From Leptospira venezuelensis (GTDB lineage Bacteria > Spirochaetota > Leptospiria > Leptospirales > Leptospiraceae): DNA of 64,000 nt. A model generated the notes under the pieces. The model saw only the letters and a list, made by a program, of their open reading frames with translations, ran no database searches and was not told where the DNA came from. The stretch lies in the NCBI RefSeq assembly GCF_002150035.1, contig NZ_NETS01000011.1, positions 372,001 through 436,000 of the forward strand. The letters run 5' to 3'. Positions 35,703 through 44,507 of the stretch are shown here, piece after piece. How positions within the stretch are numbered: the stretch's first letter is position 1; each line of letters begins with the position of its first letter. The translations under genes and the position numbers were made by a program.

Positions 35703-37367
35703 CTACTTTCCTGGATTTCGGTCCGGAATTCTAAGACGAAAAACAACTCCATTTTCCGAAGTAAACTCAGACTGTGCCTTGAGTTGTCTGGACAAGATCT
35801 CTATCAGCTGGATGCCTATAGTCCCGGAGCCATTCAGATTTTCTTTTAGAAAGCCTACCCCATCGTCTGAGTACGAAAAGACGATATTTTGGTCTTCTTT
35901 AAAGAGACTGACTTGAATTTTGCCAGAGCTGTCCTCAGGAAATGCGTATTTTAAGGAGTTAGTGAGAAGTTCATTTAGGATCAGCCCGAGCGGAATGGCT
36001 CTTTCTATACTCACTTCCAAGGAACTTAGGTCCAATTGAAGTTTTATACGAGGGAGTCCTCCATAAACTCGGATCAAATTAGAAGAAACTGTGGTAAAAT
36101 AATTTTCCAAATCTACTGCGGCAAAATTTTCTGATCTATACAATTCAGCATGAACGAATCCCATGGACTTGACTCTGTTCTCACATTCTTTCAAGATCCG
36201 CTTTAGGTTTGGATCTTCTGTATTCTCATACTGTAATCCTAAAAGACTTGAGATCACCTGCAGATTATTTTTGACCCGATGATGTATCTCTTGGAGCATA
36301 GATTCTTTTTCTTTTAAAGATTTCTCCAAGGTTCTGGTCATAGAATTTCTTTCAGTCACATCACGGACAATTCCCATATAACGGGACTCGTCTATTCGAA
36401 CCGCATTTACTTCTGCTTCTATCATTCTTCCAGATTTGGCTTTGAACTTACGATCTAAGATTACAGGCTTCCCTATTTCTAAAGCGGGAATTCTACGCAC
36501 AGCATCTTCAAAACTATCTTCACTCAGAATATTTTTTAAAGTAAATGTTTGGAGTTCTTCTTTACTATACTCCAAAAGTTCACACATTCTTCTATTCACC
36601 TCTAAAATATTGGTTTCAAAATTTATAATGATGATTGAGTCAGATGCGCTCTCAACTAAGGAACGATATCTTTTTTCACTTTCTTCTAACAATGAAGTCG
36701 CCTTCACTCTTTCCGTAATATCGTATAGAATAGAAAATAAAACTCTTTTGCCTCCGAACTGCAAGGGTCCGCTATAAACCTCCATTTCACAGATTTCTCC
36801 GCTTTTTAATTTATGTCTGAATCTAAAATATTGTCTGGATTCAAGTGCAGCCTGTTTCATCTCCTCGAAAATTTGTTCTTTCGTGAAAATATTAATATCA
36901 GTGACCTTCATTTTCAGAAGTTCTTCTTGGCTATATCCGTAGAATTGGATTGCAGACTGATTCGCGTATAAAATATCTCCGGAGTCAGGATCCAAGATCC
37001 ATTTGATTGCTTGGTTGGTTTCAAAAATTTGTCGGAATGGTCTGTCGCTTGATAGAAATTCTTTCCAAAAAGAATTTTCTAAAAGAGAAGCTGAGTCCTC
37101 CTCCATTGGTTCCATCTTAATCCAAAACATCCCATGAGTGAGAGACCAACTTGCAAGAAGTCCAGTGCTCCCAGGAAATGAAAGTGGGCTTTTTCCAGGT
37201 AGCCAAGAAAGTATAGCGCTTCCCTTCTCCCCTTGGATCTGCTCTGTCCCAATCAAAAAATGAGAGAGCGGATTTTGCCTCCATAATTCCAGAGGAAGAT
37301 TGGTCTCAAGGATCAATCCGGAAGGATCCATTAAAATACACCAATATGGAAAGAAGGAGGAATTCAT
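35703..37367 (-). CDS. PAS histidine kinase (HisKA_2)
   Basis: This 554-residue kinase has an N-terminal region of about 100 residues with PAS-like character (YWCILMDPSGLILETNL), then two clear PAS/PAC units (FETNQAIKWILDPDSGDILY and YRSLVESASDSIIIINFET). The His box LQEIHHRVKNNLQVISSLLGL and HATPase segment (NELLTNSLKYAFPE, SDDGVGFL, GTIGIQLIEIL) follow. It is related in plan to the kinase at 31985-34216, and both end close to FRLRIP/YKIELPIP-like strands. No receiver lies nearby. No transmembrane helix is obvious. The start at 37367 has no strong Shine-Dalgarno. Confidence 0.93.
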   Translation of the reverse strand: MNSSFFPYWCILMDPSGLILETNLPLELWRQNPLSHFLIGTEQIQGEKGSAILSWLPGKSPLSFPGSTGLLASWSLTHGMFWIKMEPMEEDSASLLENSFWKEFLSSDRPFRQIFETNQAIKWILDPDSGDILYANQSAIQFYGYSQEELLKMKVTDINIFTKEQIFEEMKQAALESRQYFRFRHKLKSGEICEMEVYSGPLQFGGKRVLFSILYDITERVKATSLLEESEKRYRSLVESASDSIIIINFETNILEVNRRMCELLEYSKEELQTFTLKNILSEDSFEDAVRRIPALEIGKPVILDRKFKAKSGRMIEAEVNAVRIDESRYMGIVRDVTERNSMTRTLEKSLKEKESMLQEIHHRVKNNLQVISSLLGLQYENTEDPNLKRILKECENRVKSMGFVHAELYRSENFAAVDLENYFTTVSSNLIRVYGGLPRIKLQLDLSSLEVSIERAIPLGLILNELLTNSLKYAFPEDSSGKIQVSLFKEDQNIVFSYSDDGVGFLKENLNGSGTIGIQLIEILSRQLKAQSEFTSENGVVFRLRIPDRNPGK

Positions 37368-37541
37368 ATTTTAAACTGGAGAGGCCTATTTCTGCGATTT
37401 ATTCGACTCTGAAAAATCTCTTTTCAAAACCCCAGACTCAGATCCGAAAAACGGATCGAAAAATAACTTGCAGTGCACTGGGTCGAAAAGGACTTTGCAA
37501 TAGAACCGAATAGTATAGCGCACGCTACAGGAATTGAAAAT

Positions 37542-38771
37542 ATGGATCTGTCCTTCATCAGTCAAAACAAAGAATTGATCGGGATCATTATGATGCCTTT
37601 CACCTACGGATTCGTGGGTTGGTTTACCAATGTGGTAGCCTTAAAAATGACATTTTATCCACTAGAATTTGTAGGAATTCCGCCTTATTTAGGATGGCAA
37701 GGGATTGTTCCGAAGAAGGCGCAGAAATTGGCCTTAAAATCGGTAAATATCATGACCGAAAGGCTGATCAAGGTAGAGGACTTTTTCTCCAAAGTGGATC
37801 CAGATCAGTTAGAGACTGAATTCCAACCTGTTCTAAACGATCTAATCCCTTCTGCGACTCACGAGATCGTTCATCATATCAATCCAATTCTTAGAAAACA
37901 TTTAGAGAACGGACACGGTGAAGAGATCGTAAGAGCTGTCCAAGAAAAATGCGCTCACACAGTGAAGAATATCATGACCCAGGTAAAGGAGAATGTATCT
38001 TCCGTTTTCAATTTCAGATCCCTGGTATTACGTAAACTCACTGGACCGAATGTAGAAAGAATCGTAAACATATTCGAAGAAGTCGGTTCTAAAGAATTCA
38101 AATTTATTGAACATTGTGGCTGGGCTCTTGGTGGAGCACTCGGGATCGCACAAGCATTCCTTTGGAATTATCTTCCGATCTGGTGGACTCTTCCAATCCA
38201 AGGGATCATAGTAGGATATATTACAAACTGGGTGGCACTCACAATGATCTTCCGTCCTCTTTATGAAAAAAGACTTGGACCGATCAAATACAGAGGACTA
38301 TTCATTGCAAGACAGGAAGAAGTTTCTAAAAAATATTCTAACGTATTCGCAACCCAAGTTCTTACAGCAAGAAACGTATTAGAAGAGATCTTATACAAAA
38401 GAGCCGCAAGAACTCTTGTAGAAACCATCCAAACTGAAACAGAATCCGCCGCTTCTCGATTGAACTTAGCTGGGCAACTCGATGAGGAGAATAAAGGCGA
38501 AGATTCAGATTTCGAGAATACCAAAAAAGAAGTGATCCGCAAGGTAAGTGATTCCTTGGCAGGAAGTTCTACTAAACTCGAAACCTATATGGGAAGAGCG
38601 ATGAGCATCGAGAACAATATGTTCAAACGTATGAAAGATCTCCCTCCTGAAGAATTCGAACCAATCTTAAGATCCGCTTTCCAAGAAGATGAATATGTTC
38701 TTATTCTAATAGGTTCCGTCTTAGGAGCTATTGTAGGTCTTGTGCAAGGGATCTATATGATCGCGGTATAA
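37542..38771 (+). CDS. DUF445 family membrane protein
   Basis: This 409-residue protein has hydrophobic segments at both ends and in the middle. The N-terminal motif FTYGFVGWFTNVVALKMTFYPLEF and its repeat in the centre (IIVGYITNWVALTMIFRPLY) are the two half-signatures of the DUF445/YheB family, which sits at the cell envelope. Between them lie long amphipathic helices. The function of the family is not established. I chose the ATG at 37542 with AGGA upstream; a GTG at 37473 would give 23 extra poorly hydrophobic residues. The next gene starts one base after the stop. Confidence 0.85.
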   Translation: MDLSFISQNKELIGIIMMPFTYGFVGWFTNVVALKMTFYPLEFVGIPPYLGWQGIVPKKAQKLALKSVNIMTERLIKVEDFFSKVDPDQLETEFQPVLNDLIPSATHEIVHHINPILRKHLENGHGEEIVRAVQEKCAHTVKNIMTQVKENVSSVFNFRSLVLRKLTGPNVERIVNIFEEVGSKEFKFIEHCGWALGGALGIAQAFLWNYLPIWWTLPIQGIIVGYITNWVALTMIFRPLYEKRLGPIKYRGLFIARQEEVSKKYSNVFATQVLTARNVLEEILYKRAARTLVETIQTETESAASRLNLAGQLDEENKGEDSDFENTKKEVIRKVSDSLAGSSTKLETYMGRAMSIENNMFKRMKDLPPEEFEPILRSAFQEDEYVLILIGSVLGAIVGLVQGIYMIAV

Positions 38772-38772
38772 T

Positions 38773-39072
38773 ATGGATCTGATCAAAGTGAATGAATCTG
38801 ATCCAGAATCATTCCTCCGGAGATTAACAAAAGCAATCTCCGGAGGAGAATTAGGTGCTATTACAAAATTCGATCTAAAAGAAGACGATTTTTGTATCAA
38901 ATTTTCAGGACTCGGTGAATCCAGGATTTGGTTTAAATTACAAAGAGAAGGAGAAGGATTCTCCGCAGTCAAAAAAAGGGAAAAGATTGCTTTACTACAT
39001 TTAGCATTCAGATCAGAAATGGAAAAAAATTTGGAGAATATTCTGATCCGACTAGGGGCAGAAGTTTCCTAA
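38773..39072 (+). CDS. Hypothetical protein, 99 aa
   Basis: I do not recognise this small protein. It is charged, without signal peptide or membrane helix, and alternates helix and strand (FLRRLTKAISGGELGAITKF, then DFCIKFSGLGESRIWFKLQRE). It ends with a long helix (KIALLHLAFRSEMEKNLENI). It starts one base after the DUF445 stop and is followed after 10 bases by a hydrolase gene, so the three look like an operon. Confidence 0.7.
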   Translation: MDLIKVNESDPESFLRRLTKAISGGELGAITKFDLKEDDFCIKFSGLGESRIWFKLQREGEGFSAVKKREKIALLHLAFRSEMEKNLENILIRLGAEVS

Positions 39073-39082
39073 ATATTACAGA

Positions 39083-40060
39083 ATGTTACAATTCGGTTCG
39101 GATTCCAAAATAGCAACTCTACCCTCCGGAATCCGAATCGCCTATCGGATCTTTCCAGGCAAATCCAAAGTCCCACTTTTCTGTGTTCATGGACTTACAG
39201 GAAATCTAAAAAACTTCGAGCCAATTGCAAAGGGTCTCTCTAAAAAAGGGATCACGGTAATAGTATATGATTTACGTGGAAGAGGAAATTCAGACAAACC
39301 AAAAGAAGAATATTCCGCAAGAGTTCATGCGCAAGATCTAAAAGAACTATCCTCTGCATTAGGATATTCTAAAATATCCGTCCTCTCCCATTCATTAGGC
39401 GCCTGGATCACTCTTAGATTTGCGGAGAAGTATCCTAACTTATTAGAAAGAGCGGTCCTTATTGACGGAGGAGGAGAACTTTCCATCAAGCGTAAAATTT
39501 CGAATCTACTCATGATCCAAGGTTCTTTAGCTCGTTTGGGCAGAAGAATCCCAAGTAAGGAAATGTATCTGCAAGAGGCCAAAAAATCTCCGCTTCTTTC
39601 ATCTTGGAATACGAATATTCAAAATTTCTTATTATATGAATTAGAACCTATCGGAACACTTTCCCCTTCCTTAATGCCTGGTGACACTTTTTACGGACCG
39701 GTTCTATGTTCTATTCCCCCGTTTGTGATCGATTCAGAACTGAAGAATATGGGTGGAGCAATGAAGCCTGGCGGTATTGTAGCAAGGCTTTTCAAAGATC
39801 CTAAAGAATTTATCAAAACTGTCCAAGAAAATAAAGTAATGCCGTATTCCACATTACGTTGTCCTGTGCTTGTAATCCGCGCTTTAAAACCGAATTTCAA
39901 ACCGGGAGACGAACTTTTACCTTCTTCAGCTATTGAAAAAATGAAAGAGAAGATCTTAAACCTGAAGATTTATGAATTAGCGGATAAGAACCATTATGAA
40001 TCAGTATTATTGGAAGATACAAAAAGAGATCAGGAAATATTTAAATTTTTGCAATCTTAA
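39083..40060 (+). CDS. Alpha/beta hydrolase, cytoplasmic
   Basis: The 325-residue protein has the alpha/beta-hydrolase order FCVHGLTGNLKNFEPIAKG (oxyanion), YDLRGRGNSDKP, the nucleophile Ser in VLSHSLGAWITLRFA, an Asp region near VLIDGGGELSIKR and a late His (LADKNHYESVLLED). Compared with ordinary 270-residue members it has a cap insertion of about 60 residues. No signal peptide is seen, unlike the hydrolase lipoprotein at 34261. The substrate is unknown. It is convergent with pgsW and overlaps its stop by four bases. Confidence 0.87.
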   Translation: MLQFGSDSKIATLPSGIRIAYRIFPGKSKVPLFCVHGLTGNLKNFEPIAKGLSKKGITVIVYDLRGRGNSDKPKEEYSARVHAQDLKELSSALGYSKISVLSHSLGAWITLRFAEKYPNLLERAVLIDGGGELSIKRKISNLLMIQGSLARLGRRIPSKEMYLQEAKKSPLLSSWNTNIQNFLLYELEPIGTLSPSLMPGDTFYGPVLCSIPPFVIDSELKNMGGAMKPGGIVARLFKDPKEFIKTVQENKVMPYSTLRCPVLVIRALKPNFKPGDELLPSSAIEKMKEKILNLKIYELADKNHYESVLLEDTKRDQEIFKFLQS

Positions 40061-41160
40061 AGAGATTCGTCTTTATCTTCTTCTATAAATGAGTCTCTTT
40101 TAAAAAAAATATAAAGCAAAACTAAAATACCTATTAAAACTGCTGTAGCTAAACTAAGATCATATTCAGCTCTTTTAAATACTTTTCCCTCTCCAATTTC
40201 TGGAAGTTTTTTAGGCTGAATGCTAAATCCGTTTTTTGCAGCAAGTTCTTCTACCCGAACCAAATGAATAATTGGAATTCCTTCATTTGCGAAACGCCTC
40301 ATGACTGAATCTTTTCCGTTTTTCACAATCGGATGTTTAAGATTCAAACCAGCAATAAATTCCCCAGCATTCTTTTTAGTTCCTACAGAAACTGTTCCAC
40401 CACCCACATTGATATAGGCTTTGTATTTAGAAATAGGAATCACGGCGGAATACAAATTCATTCTTTCTTCCAAACTTTCCGAATAGTTTTTGGAATTTAG
40501 TATTGGTAGTGAGTTTTTAGAGGCGGAATTTTGCAAGATCTTCGACCCTTCTTTGGAGATCCCGAGCGCTTGGTCCTCTATCCCTCCCCAACTATAAGCT
40601 TTAGACTTATAAGAAAATATTCCTCTGTCATATAGCAGCCTCTCCATATCAGGCCATAAAAATTCGGGATCATTCGCCCCCCATTGTGAAGAAGTCATAC
40701 TTGAGATAATTACAAGTTTTAGTTCTAAAACTTGAGCGGCGGAATAGACCGCAATATTTAATGCAGGAAAGGAGCCCGATAAGGAAACTGCAACAGTATC
40801 TCCGTTTTGAACTCCAACCTGTATTAAATATTCTAAGACCAAAGCCCCAAAATTTGGATTGATAGAATTCTGTTTTGCTTTAAGAGAACCTAAATTGCTA
40901 GTAACGGGTGTAAAAAATTCACCAATCAATCCTGAATTAGCAGGATCAAAATTCAGATTTATCTTTTTGCTTTTGGATTTTTTATATTTTTTAATCTCTT
41001 CGAATGCTTTTGCAGAGAGTTTGGCCGCATCCATTTTTTCGGTATAATGATCTTGAATTTTATCAATCCGAAAATATTCCACTGAATACATTCCAAAAAT
41101 AGAAAATACTGCCAAAACAAGATAATAGGAAGCTGATTTGTTAGAAGATTTCCAATACAT
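40057..41160 (-). CDS. pgsW: Poly-gamma-glutamate system protein PgsW
   Basis: I identify this 367-residue protein as the TIGR04332-type poly-gamma-glutamate system protein because it lies directly after pgsB and pgsC and has the family's plan. It has an N-terminal helix (SYYLVLAVFSIFGMYSVEYF), a soluble domain (VQNGDTVAVSLSGSFPALNIAVYSAAQVL; MTSSQWGANDPEFLWPDMER; YINVGGGTVSVGT) and a C-terminal helix. It is thought to act with the PGA synthase at the inner membrane. The start is the ATG at 41160, preceded by AAGGGA just after the pgsC stop; an upstream extension into pgsC at 41256 is not needed. Confidence 0.75.
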   Translation of the reverse strand: MYWKSSNKSASYYLVLAVFSIFGMYSVEYFRIDKIQDHYTEKMDAAKLSAKAFEEIKKYKKSKSKKINLNFDPANSGLIGEFFTPVTSNLGSLKAKQNSINPNFGALVLEYLIQVGVQNGDTVAVSLSGSFPALNIAVYSAAQVLELKLVIISSMTSSQWGANDPEFLWPDMERLLYDRGIFSYKSKAYSWGGIEDQALGISKEGSKILQNSASKNSLPILNSKNYSESLEERMNLYSAVIPISKYKAYINVGGGTVSVGTKKNAGEFIAGLNLKHPIVKNGKDSVMRRFANEGIPIIHLVRVEELAAKNGFSIQPKKLPEIGEGKVFKRAEYDLSLATAVLIGILVLLYIFFKRDSFIEEDKDESL

Positions 41161-41165
41161 TCCCT

Positions 41166-41630
41166 TCAAGGCAATAACTCCTTTCCAAGAAATAAGATCA
41201 GGATCAAGCGAACTATTACTGAAGCAGTGAGTAAAGATGCCAAGGTTTCCAACCAACCTTGTCTATCCATCCAAACTGCAATTAGACCAGGAATAATATG
41301 ACCTACTGCTTTTACTTCTGCTTCTACATGAATAACCTCGTTGAAAAACTTCGGAAATATCCACTCGTTACCGATAGCATCCAATATAAATCCAAGAAGA
41401 AGTAAAATTGCTGTCCTTCTCTTTCCATATAATATTACAAATTTTGAAATGAATTTTCCTAAACCAAAAACGCAAAGACTTACGGATAAGGTAATAAGGA
41501 TACTGATTGGACTTTGGAGCTGCAAAGCAAAGTAGCCTGGTACCACAAGCCCACCAGCGATTCCGAAAAATTCCGAAAAAAATAAACTAATTCCGAGTCC
41601 TAGTCCAATGGAAATACTTAATAAATCCAT
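41166..41630 (-). CDS. pgsC: PgsC/CapC poly-gamma-glutamate synthase membrane subunit
   Basis: This 154-residue, very hydrophobic protein is the size and shape of PgsC/CapC, the membrane partner of PgsB. The N-terminal stretch LGISLFFSEFFGIAGGLVVPGYFAL matches the family pattern in which a Gly-Leu-Val-Val-Pro-Gly-Tyr motif sits after the first helix. It begins one base after pgsB and is followed by pgsW. The three form the minimal Gram-negative poly-gamma-glutamate set. Confidence 0.88.
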   Translation of the reverse strand: MDLLSISIGLGLGISLFFSEFFGIAGGLVVPGYFALQLQSPISILITLSVSLCVFGLGKFISKFVILYGKRRTAILLLLGFILDAIGNEWIFPKFFNEVIHVEAEVKAVGHIIPGLIAVWMDRQGWLETLASLLTASVIVRLILILFLGKELLP

Positions 41631-41631
41631 A

Positions 41632-42822
41632 TTAACCTTTTAGAATTTCCTTCTGTTTTAAATTTTCTAAAAGTTCTAAACCTAAACCGCCTATATTTCC
41701 AAGTCCGACCACCATAGAATTGGAAGGTAAGAAATTTTCAAAAAATTCAAAGATACCTTTTGCATCTTTCTTCTTCAGATCTTCTAATATCGAATTCCCT
41801 AAACCTAATTTCATACAGGTTTTTTTGAACACTCCGGTTTCCTCTCCGACAATCAAAATTAGATCTGGCTTATCTTTTTCCCAGGAAAGGATTTCCTTTG
41901 CCATTTGTTCCGATCTTTCCGGTCTGTCTTTCCTACAATTTACAAGAGCTACTTTATAACCATATTCATAAGGCTGGGAAGTCGCATTTTCCCAAATACT
42001 TGCTGCAGACTTTGGATCATTTGCAGCGAATCCATTTGCAAATATGATCTTTTTTTTGCCAAAATTGTATTCAGAAAGGAAACTCGCTCCCAAATCGGGA
42101 GAATGAGACCACATACCTTTTATCGCAATCTCTGGCTTTACTCCCAGCGATTCACATACTTCTAATGCCAAGATCACATTTTCTGGATGTTCATAATATG
42201 CAAAACCTTGCATATAGTTTAGATCAGAATATTTTTCAAAACGAGCTGGAATAATCTCAGTATTCTTTCTTTTACAAACTTCTCGAAAGAAAGGGAGAAA
42301 TTCTTTCTCTGAAGTAAATAATACTTTGGATTCCGGAATAGAACCGCTTAAGGCAAATGCTATATCCTTCTTTTCTGGTCCCATAATTTCCAAATGATCT
42401 TCTCTTACATTTGTGATGACCGCATGTGTGGCCTTGATCAATTTTTCTTCGGAGACTTTTTGATTGAATGGAACAAGGGCCATACATTCCAAAACAATTG
42501 CATTCGCACCTTGTTTGAATGCCTCTTGGATCGCAAACTTCTGCTCTAAAATATTTGGAGTTCCGTATCTGATTATATTTTTTTCAGACCCATCAGGCAA
42601 GATAAGCCTTGGAATAGTTCCTGTTGTTTTAGCAAATACCTGAAATCCGCCTTCCCTTAAACCGGATGCGATCAATCTTGTGACGGAACTTTTTCCTCGA
42701 GTTCCGTTTACATGGATACGCACTGGGATCTGATTCCTTCTTGAAATATGTAGAATATATTCCGAAAGTCCGAATCCTAATAAAATTAAAAGTAATGGAA
42801 ACAGTATAAAAAATTCGGACAC
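41632..42822 (-). CDS. pgsB: PgsB/CapB poly-gamma-glutamate synthase ligase subunit
   Basis: This 396-residue Mur-ligase-like enzyme uses ATP to add glutamate through the gamma-carboxyl group and so builds poly-gamma-glutamate. The P-loop is in HVNGTRGKSSVTRL, followed by TTGTIPRLILPDG, NILEQKFAIQEAF, TNVREDHLEIMGP and FANGFAANDPKS, all typical of PgsB/CapB. An N-terminal membrane helix (FFILFPLLLILLGF) anchors it. The start is a GTG at 42822 with AAGGAC upstream. Leptospira is one of the Gram-negative genera in which cap/pgs homologues have been reported. No pgsA (CapA) or CapD-like transferase is seen in the window. Confidence 0.92.
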   Translation of the reverse strand: MSEFFILFPLLLILLGFGLSEYILHISRRNQIPVRIHVNGTRGKSSVTRLIASGLREGGFQVFAKTTGTIPRLILPDGSEKNIIRYGTPNILEQKFAIQEAFKQGANAIVLECMALVPFNQKVSEEKLIKATHAVITNVREDHLEIMGPEKKDIAFALSGSIPESKVLFTSEKEFLPFFREVCKRKNTEIIPARFEKYSDLNYMQGFAYYEHPENVILALEVCESLGVKPEIAIKGMWSHSPDLGASFLSEYNFGKKKIIFANGFAANDPKSAASIWENATSQPYEYGYKVALVNCRKDRPERSEQMAKEILSWEKDKPDLILIVGEETGVFKKTCMKLGLGNSILEDLKKKDAKGIFEFFENFLPSNSMVVGLGNIGGLGLELLENLKQKEILKG

Positions 42823-42864
42823 GTAAAGAATGTCCTTCTAATTAAGCAAATAGGTCAACTTAGA

Positions 42865-44472
42865 TTAGGTCAGGTTCAAAGAAATCAGAGTGATATCATC
42901 CTGGGGATCTTTTTCTCCCAGATGAGCTTTCATTTCTTTTATGATTTGAGAATGTAGTTCAAGCCCACTCAGTCCAGATTCTTTGTAAATTTTTTCGATC
43001 CTTTCTTCACCGAATGGATTTTGTTCTGAATCGAATTCCTCAAAGATCCCATCCGTCAACATCAGTATGGAATCTCCTTCAGAATATTCATATTCTTCTT
43101 CCAGATATTCCATTTTTGAATTCAGACCTAAAAGAGATCCAGTTCTCTCTAAAGGTTTAATCCCGGCTTTGGATTTCCATAATAATGCAGGATGACCTCC
43201 AGATGCAAATCGGATCTTTTTTTCTATCGTATCTATATCTAAGATAAAACAGGAAAAATACATCTGAAGATTTTTGAAATTTCTGCAATAGTCCGTGTTA
43301 ATCCCTTTAATCAGCTCTAAAGGAGAATCGGCTAAATATTTTAGCGGTTCATAAACTCCTTTAATTGTCATTGTAACAAGTGCTGCCTGAACTCCATGAC
43401 CTGTTGCGTCCGCAAGGATGACTCTAAGAACTCCAGGACGAAATTCGAATATATCAAACCAATCCCCACCCACTTCCATTACTGGGACGTAATTTACGAA
43501 AGTTTGAACTCCAGGGATAGAATAGTCGATTGGTGGAAGTAAACTGTTTTGTACTCGTTTAGCAAGATTCAATTCTTCTTTCATCAAACGATAGAATCTG
43601 GAAAGCTCTTTGGACCGGGACTCTACTTCCGCTTCCAGATTTTGTAGGAGGTCCAACCTCTCTCTGTCTACATTCTTTAGCTCTTCTACAGTTCCCCTTA
43701 ACTTCTTTTGGATAGAGATCCTATCCGTGATATCTCTGAGTATAAGAGTATACCCCTTTCCGGAGGAGGTATTAACCTTGGAAACGGATGCTTCTAAAAT
43801 AGGTTCAGTTCCATTCTTACGCCTGGCCCTAAAAGGACCGAAGATCCCTCTTTCAGGATTTTCTCCTATCTGAAACAATACATTGGAAATATATTTTCTG
43901 CGCCTTGAGGGAAGTAAAAACTCCAAGGATTTTCCAGTAACTTCCCAAGAAGAGTACCCAAACAACTTCTCTGCTGCCGGATTTAGCATTACTATTTCCA
44001 TGGATTCATTCACAGAAAGAATACAATCCAGAGAAGTTCTTACAAGTTCAGAAAGTCTTTCTTCTGATTCTTTAAGTTTCACTTCTCCTTCTTTTCTAAC
44101 AGTTACATCGCGAAGATACACTGCAATATCTTCAACAGAAGGAAAGATACGAACTTCGTACCAGATATTTTCCTTTGGATCTAAGATTTCCAAGTCTTTC
44201 GGAAGTCCGCTATGCATGGACTCTATCATTGCAGGAAATAAGCTAGTATAATTAAATTGGGGGAGTATCTCGGGCAATCTTTTGCCCACTAAGTTTTCCC
44301 GGATAATATCCAGAAGTTTTTCGGCCTCGAAGTTGGCGTATAAGATCCGAAGTTCCCTGTCCAGAGATAGAAATGCATCCGTGATTCTTTCTAAGATCCG
44401 AATGACATCTTTTCTAGAAGCGGACTGGAATGGTGCACGAGTTCCGGAAGTTTTTTCCTCTGCTTCTGACAT
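42865..44472 (-). CDS. PAS sensor with PP2C/SpoIIE phosphatase domain
   Basis: This 535-residue protein carries two PAS domains (DAFLSLDRELRILYANFEAE; VRTSLDCILSVNESMEIVM), a coiled coil (VEELKNVDRERLDLLQNLEA) and a SpoIIE-type PP2C phosphatase. The phosphatase opens NLAKRVQNSLLPP. Its metal-binding Asp residues are in EVGGDWFDIF, LADATGHGVQAALVT and LMLTDGIFEEFD. Such proteins (RsbU-like) dephosphorylate anti-anti-sigma factors in partner-switch cascades. No STAS or anti-sigma kinase gene is adjacent, so the partner is elsewhere. It lies 35 bases after a PAS histidine kinase and 42 before pgsB. Confidence 0.92.
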   Translation of the reverse strand: MSEAEEKTSGTRAPFQSASRKDVIRILERITDAFLSLDRELRILYANFEAEKLLDIIRENLVGKRLPEILPQFNYTSLFPAMIESMHSGLPKDLEILDPKENIWYEVRIFPSVEDIAVYLRDVTVRKEGEVKLKESEERLSELVRTSLDCILSVNESMEIVMLNPAAEKLFGYSSWEVTGKSLEFLLPSRRRKYISNVLFQIGENPERGIFGPFRARRKNGTEPILEASVSKVNTSSGKGYTLILRDITDRISIQKKLRGTVEELKNVDRERLDLLQNLEAEVESRSKELSRFYRLMKEELNLAKRVQNSLLPPIDYSIPGVQTFVNYVPVMEVGGDWFDIFEFRPGVLRVILADATGHGVQAALVTMTIKGVYEPLKYLADSPLELIKGINTDYCRNFKNLQMYFSCFILDIDTIEKKIRFASGGHPALLWKSKAGIKPLERTGSLLGLNSKMEYLEEEYEYSEGDSILMLTDGIFEEFDSEQNPFGEERIEKIYKESGLSGLELHSQIIKEMKAHLGEKDPQDDITLISLNLT

Positions 44473-44507
44473 AGGAGATCAAAAGTATCTCCTTGCCTAA
44501 AGCAAGG

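Noticed and set aside
37473..37541. GTG start for DUF445 23 residues further upstream
   Set aside because: The extra residues are not hydrophobic or family-like, and the ATG at 37542 gives the usual N-terminus with an AGGA site.
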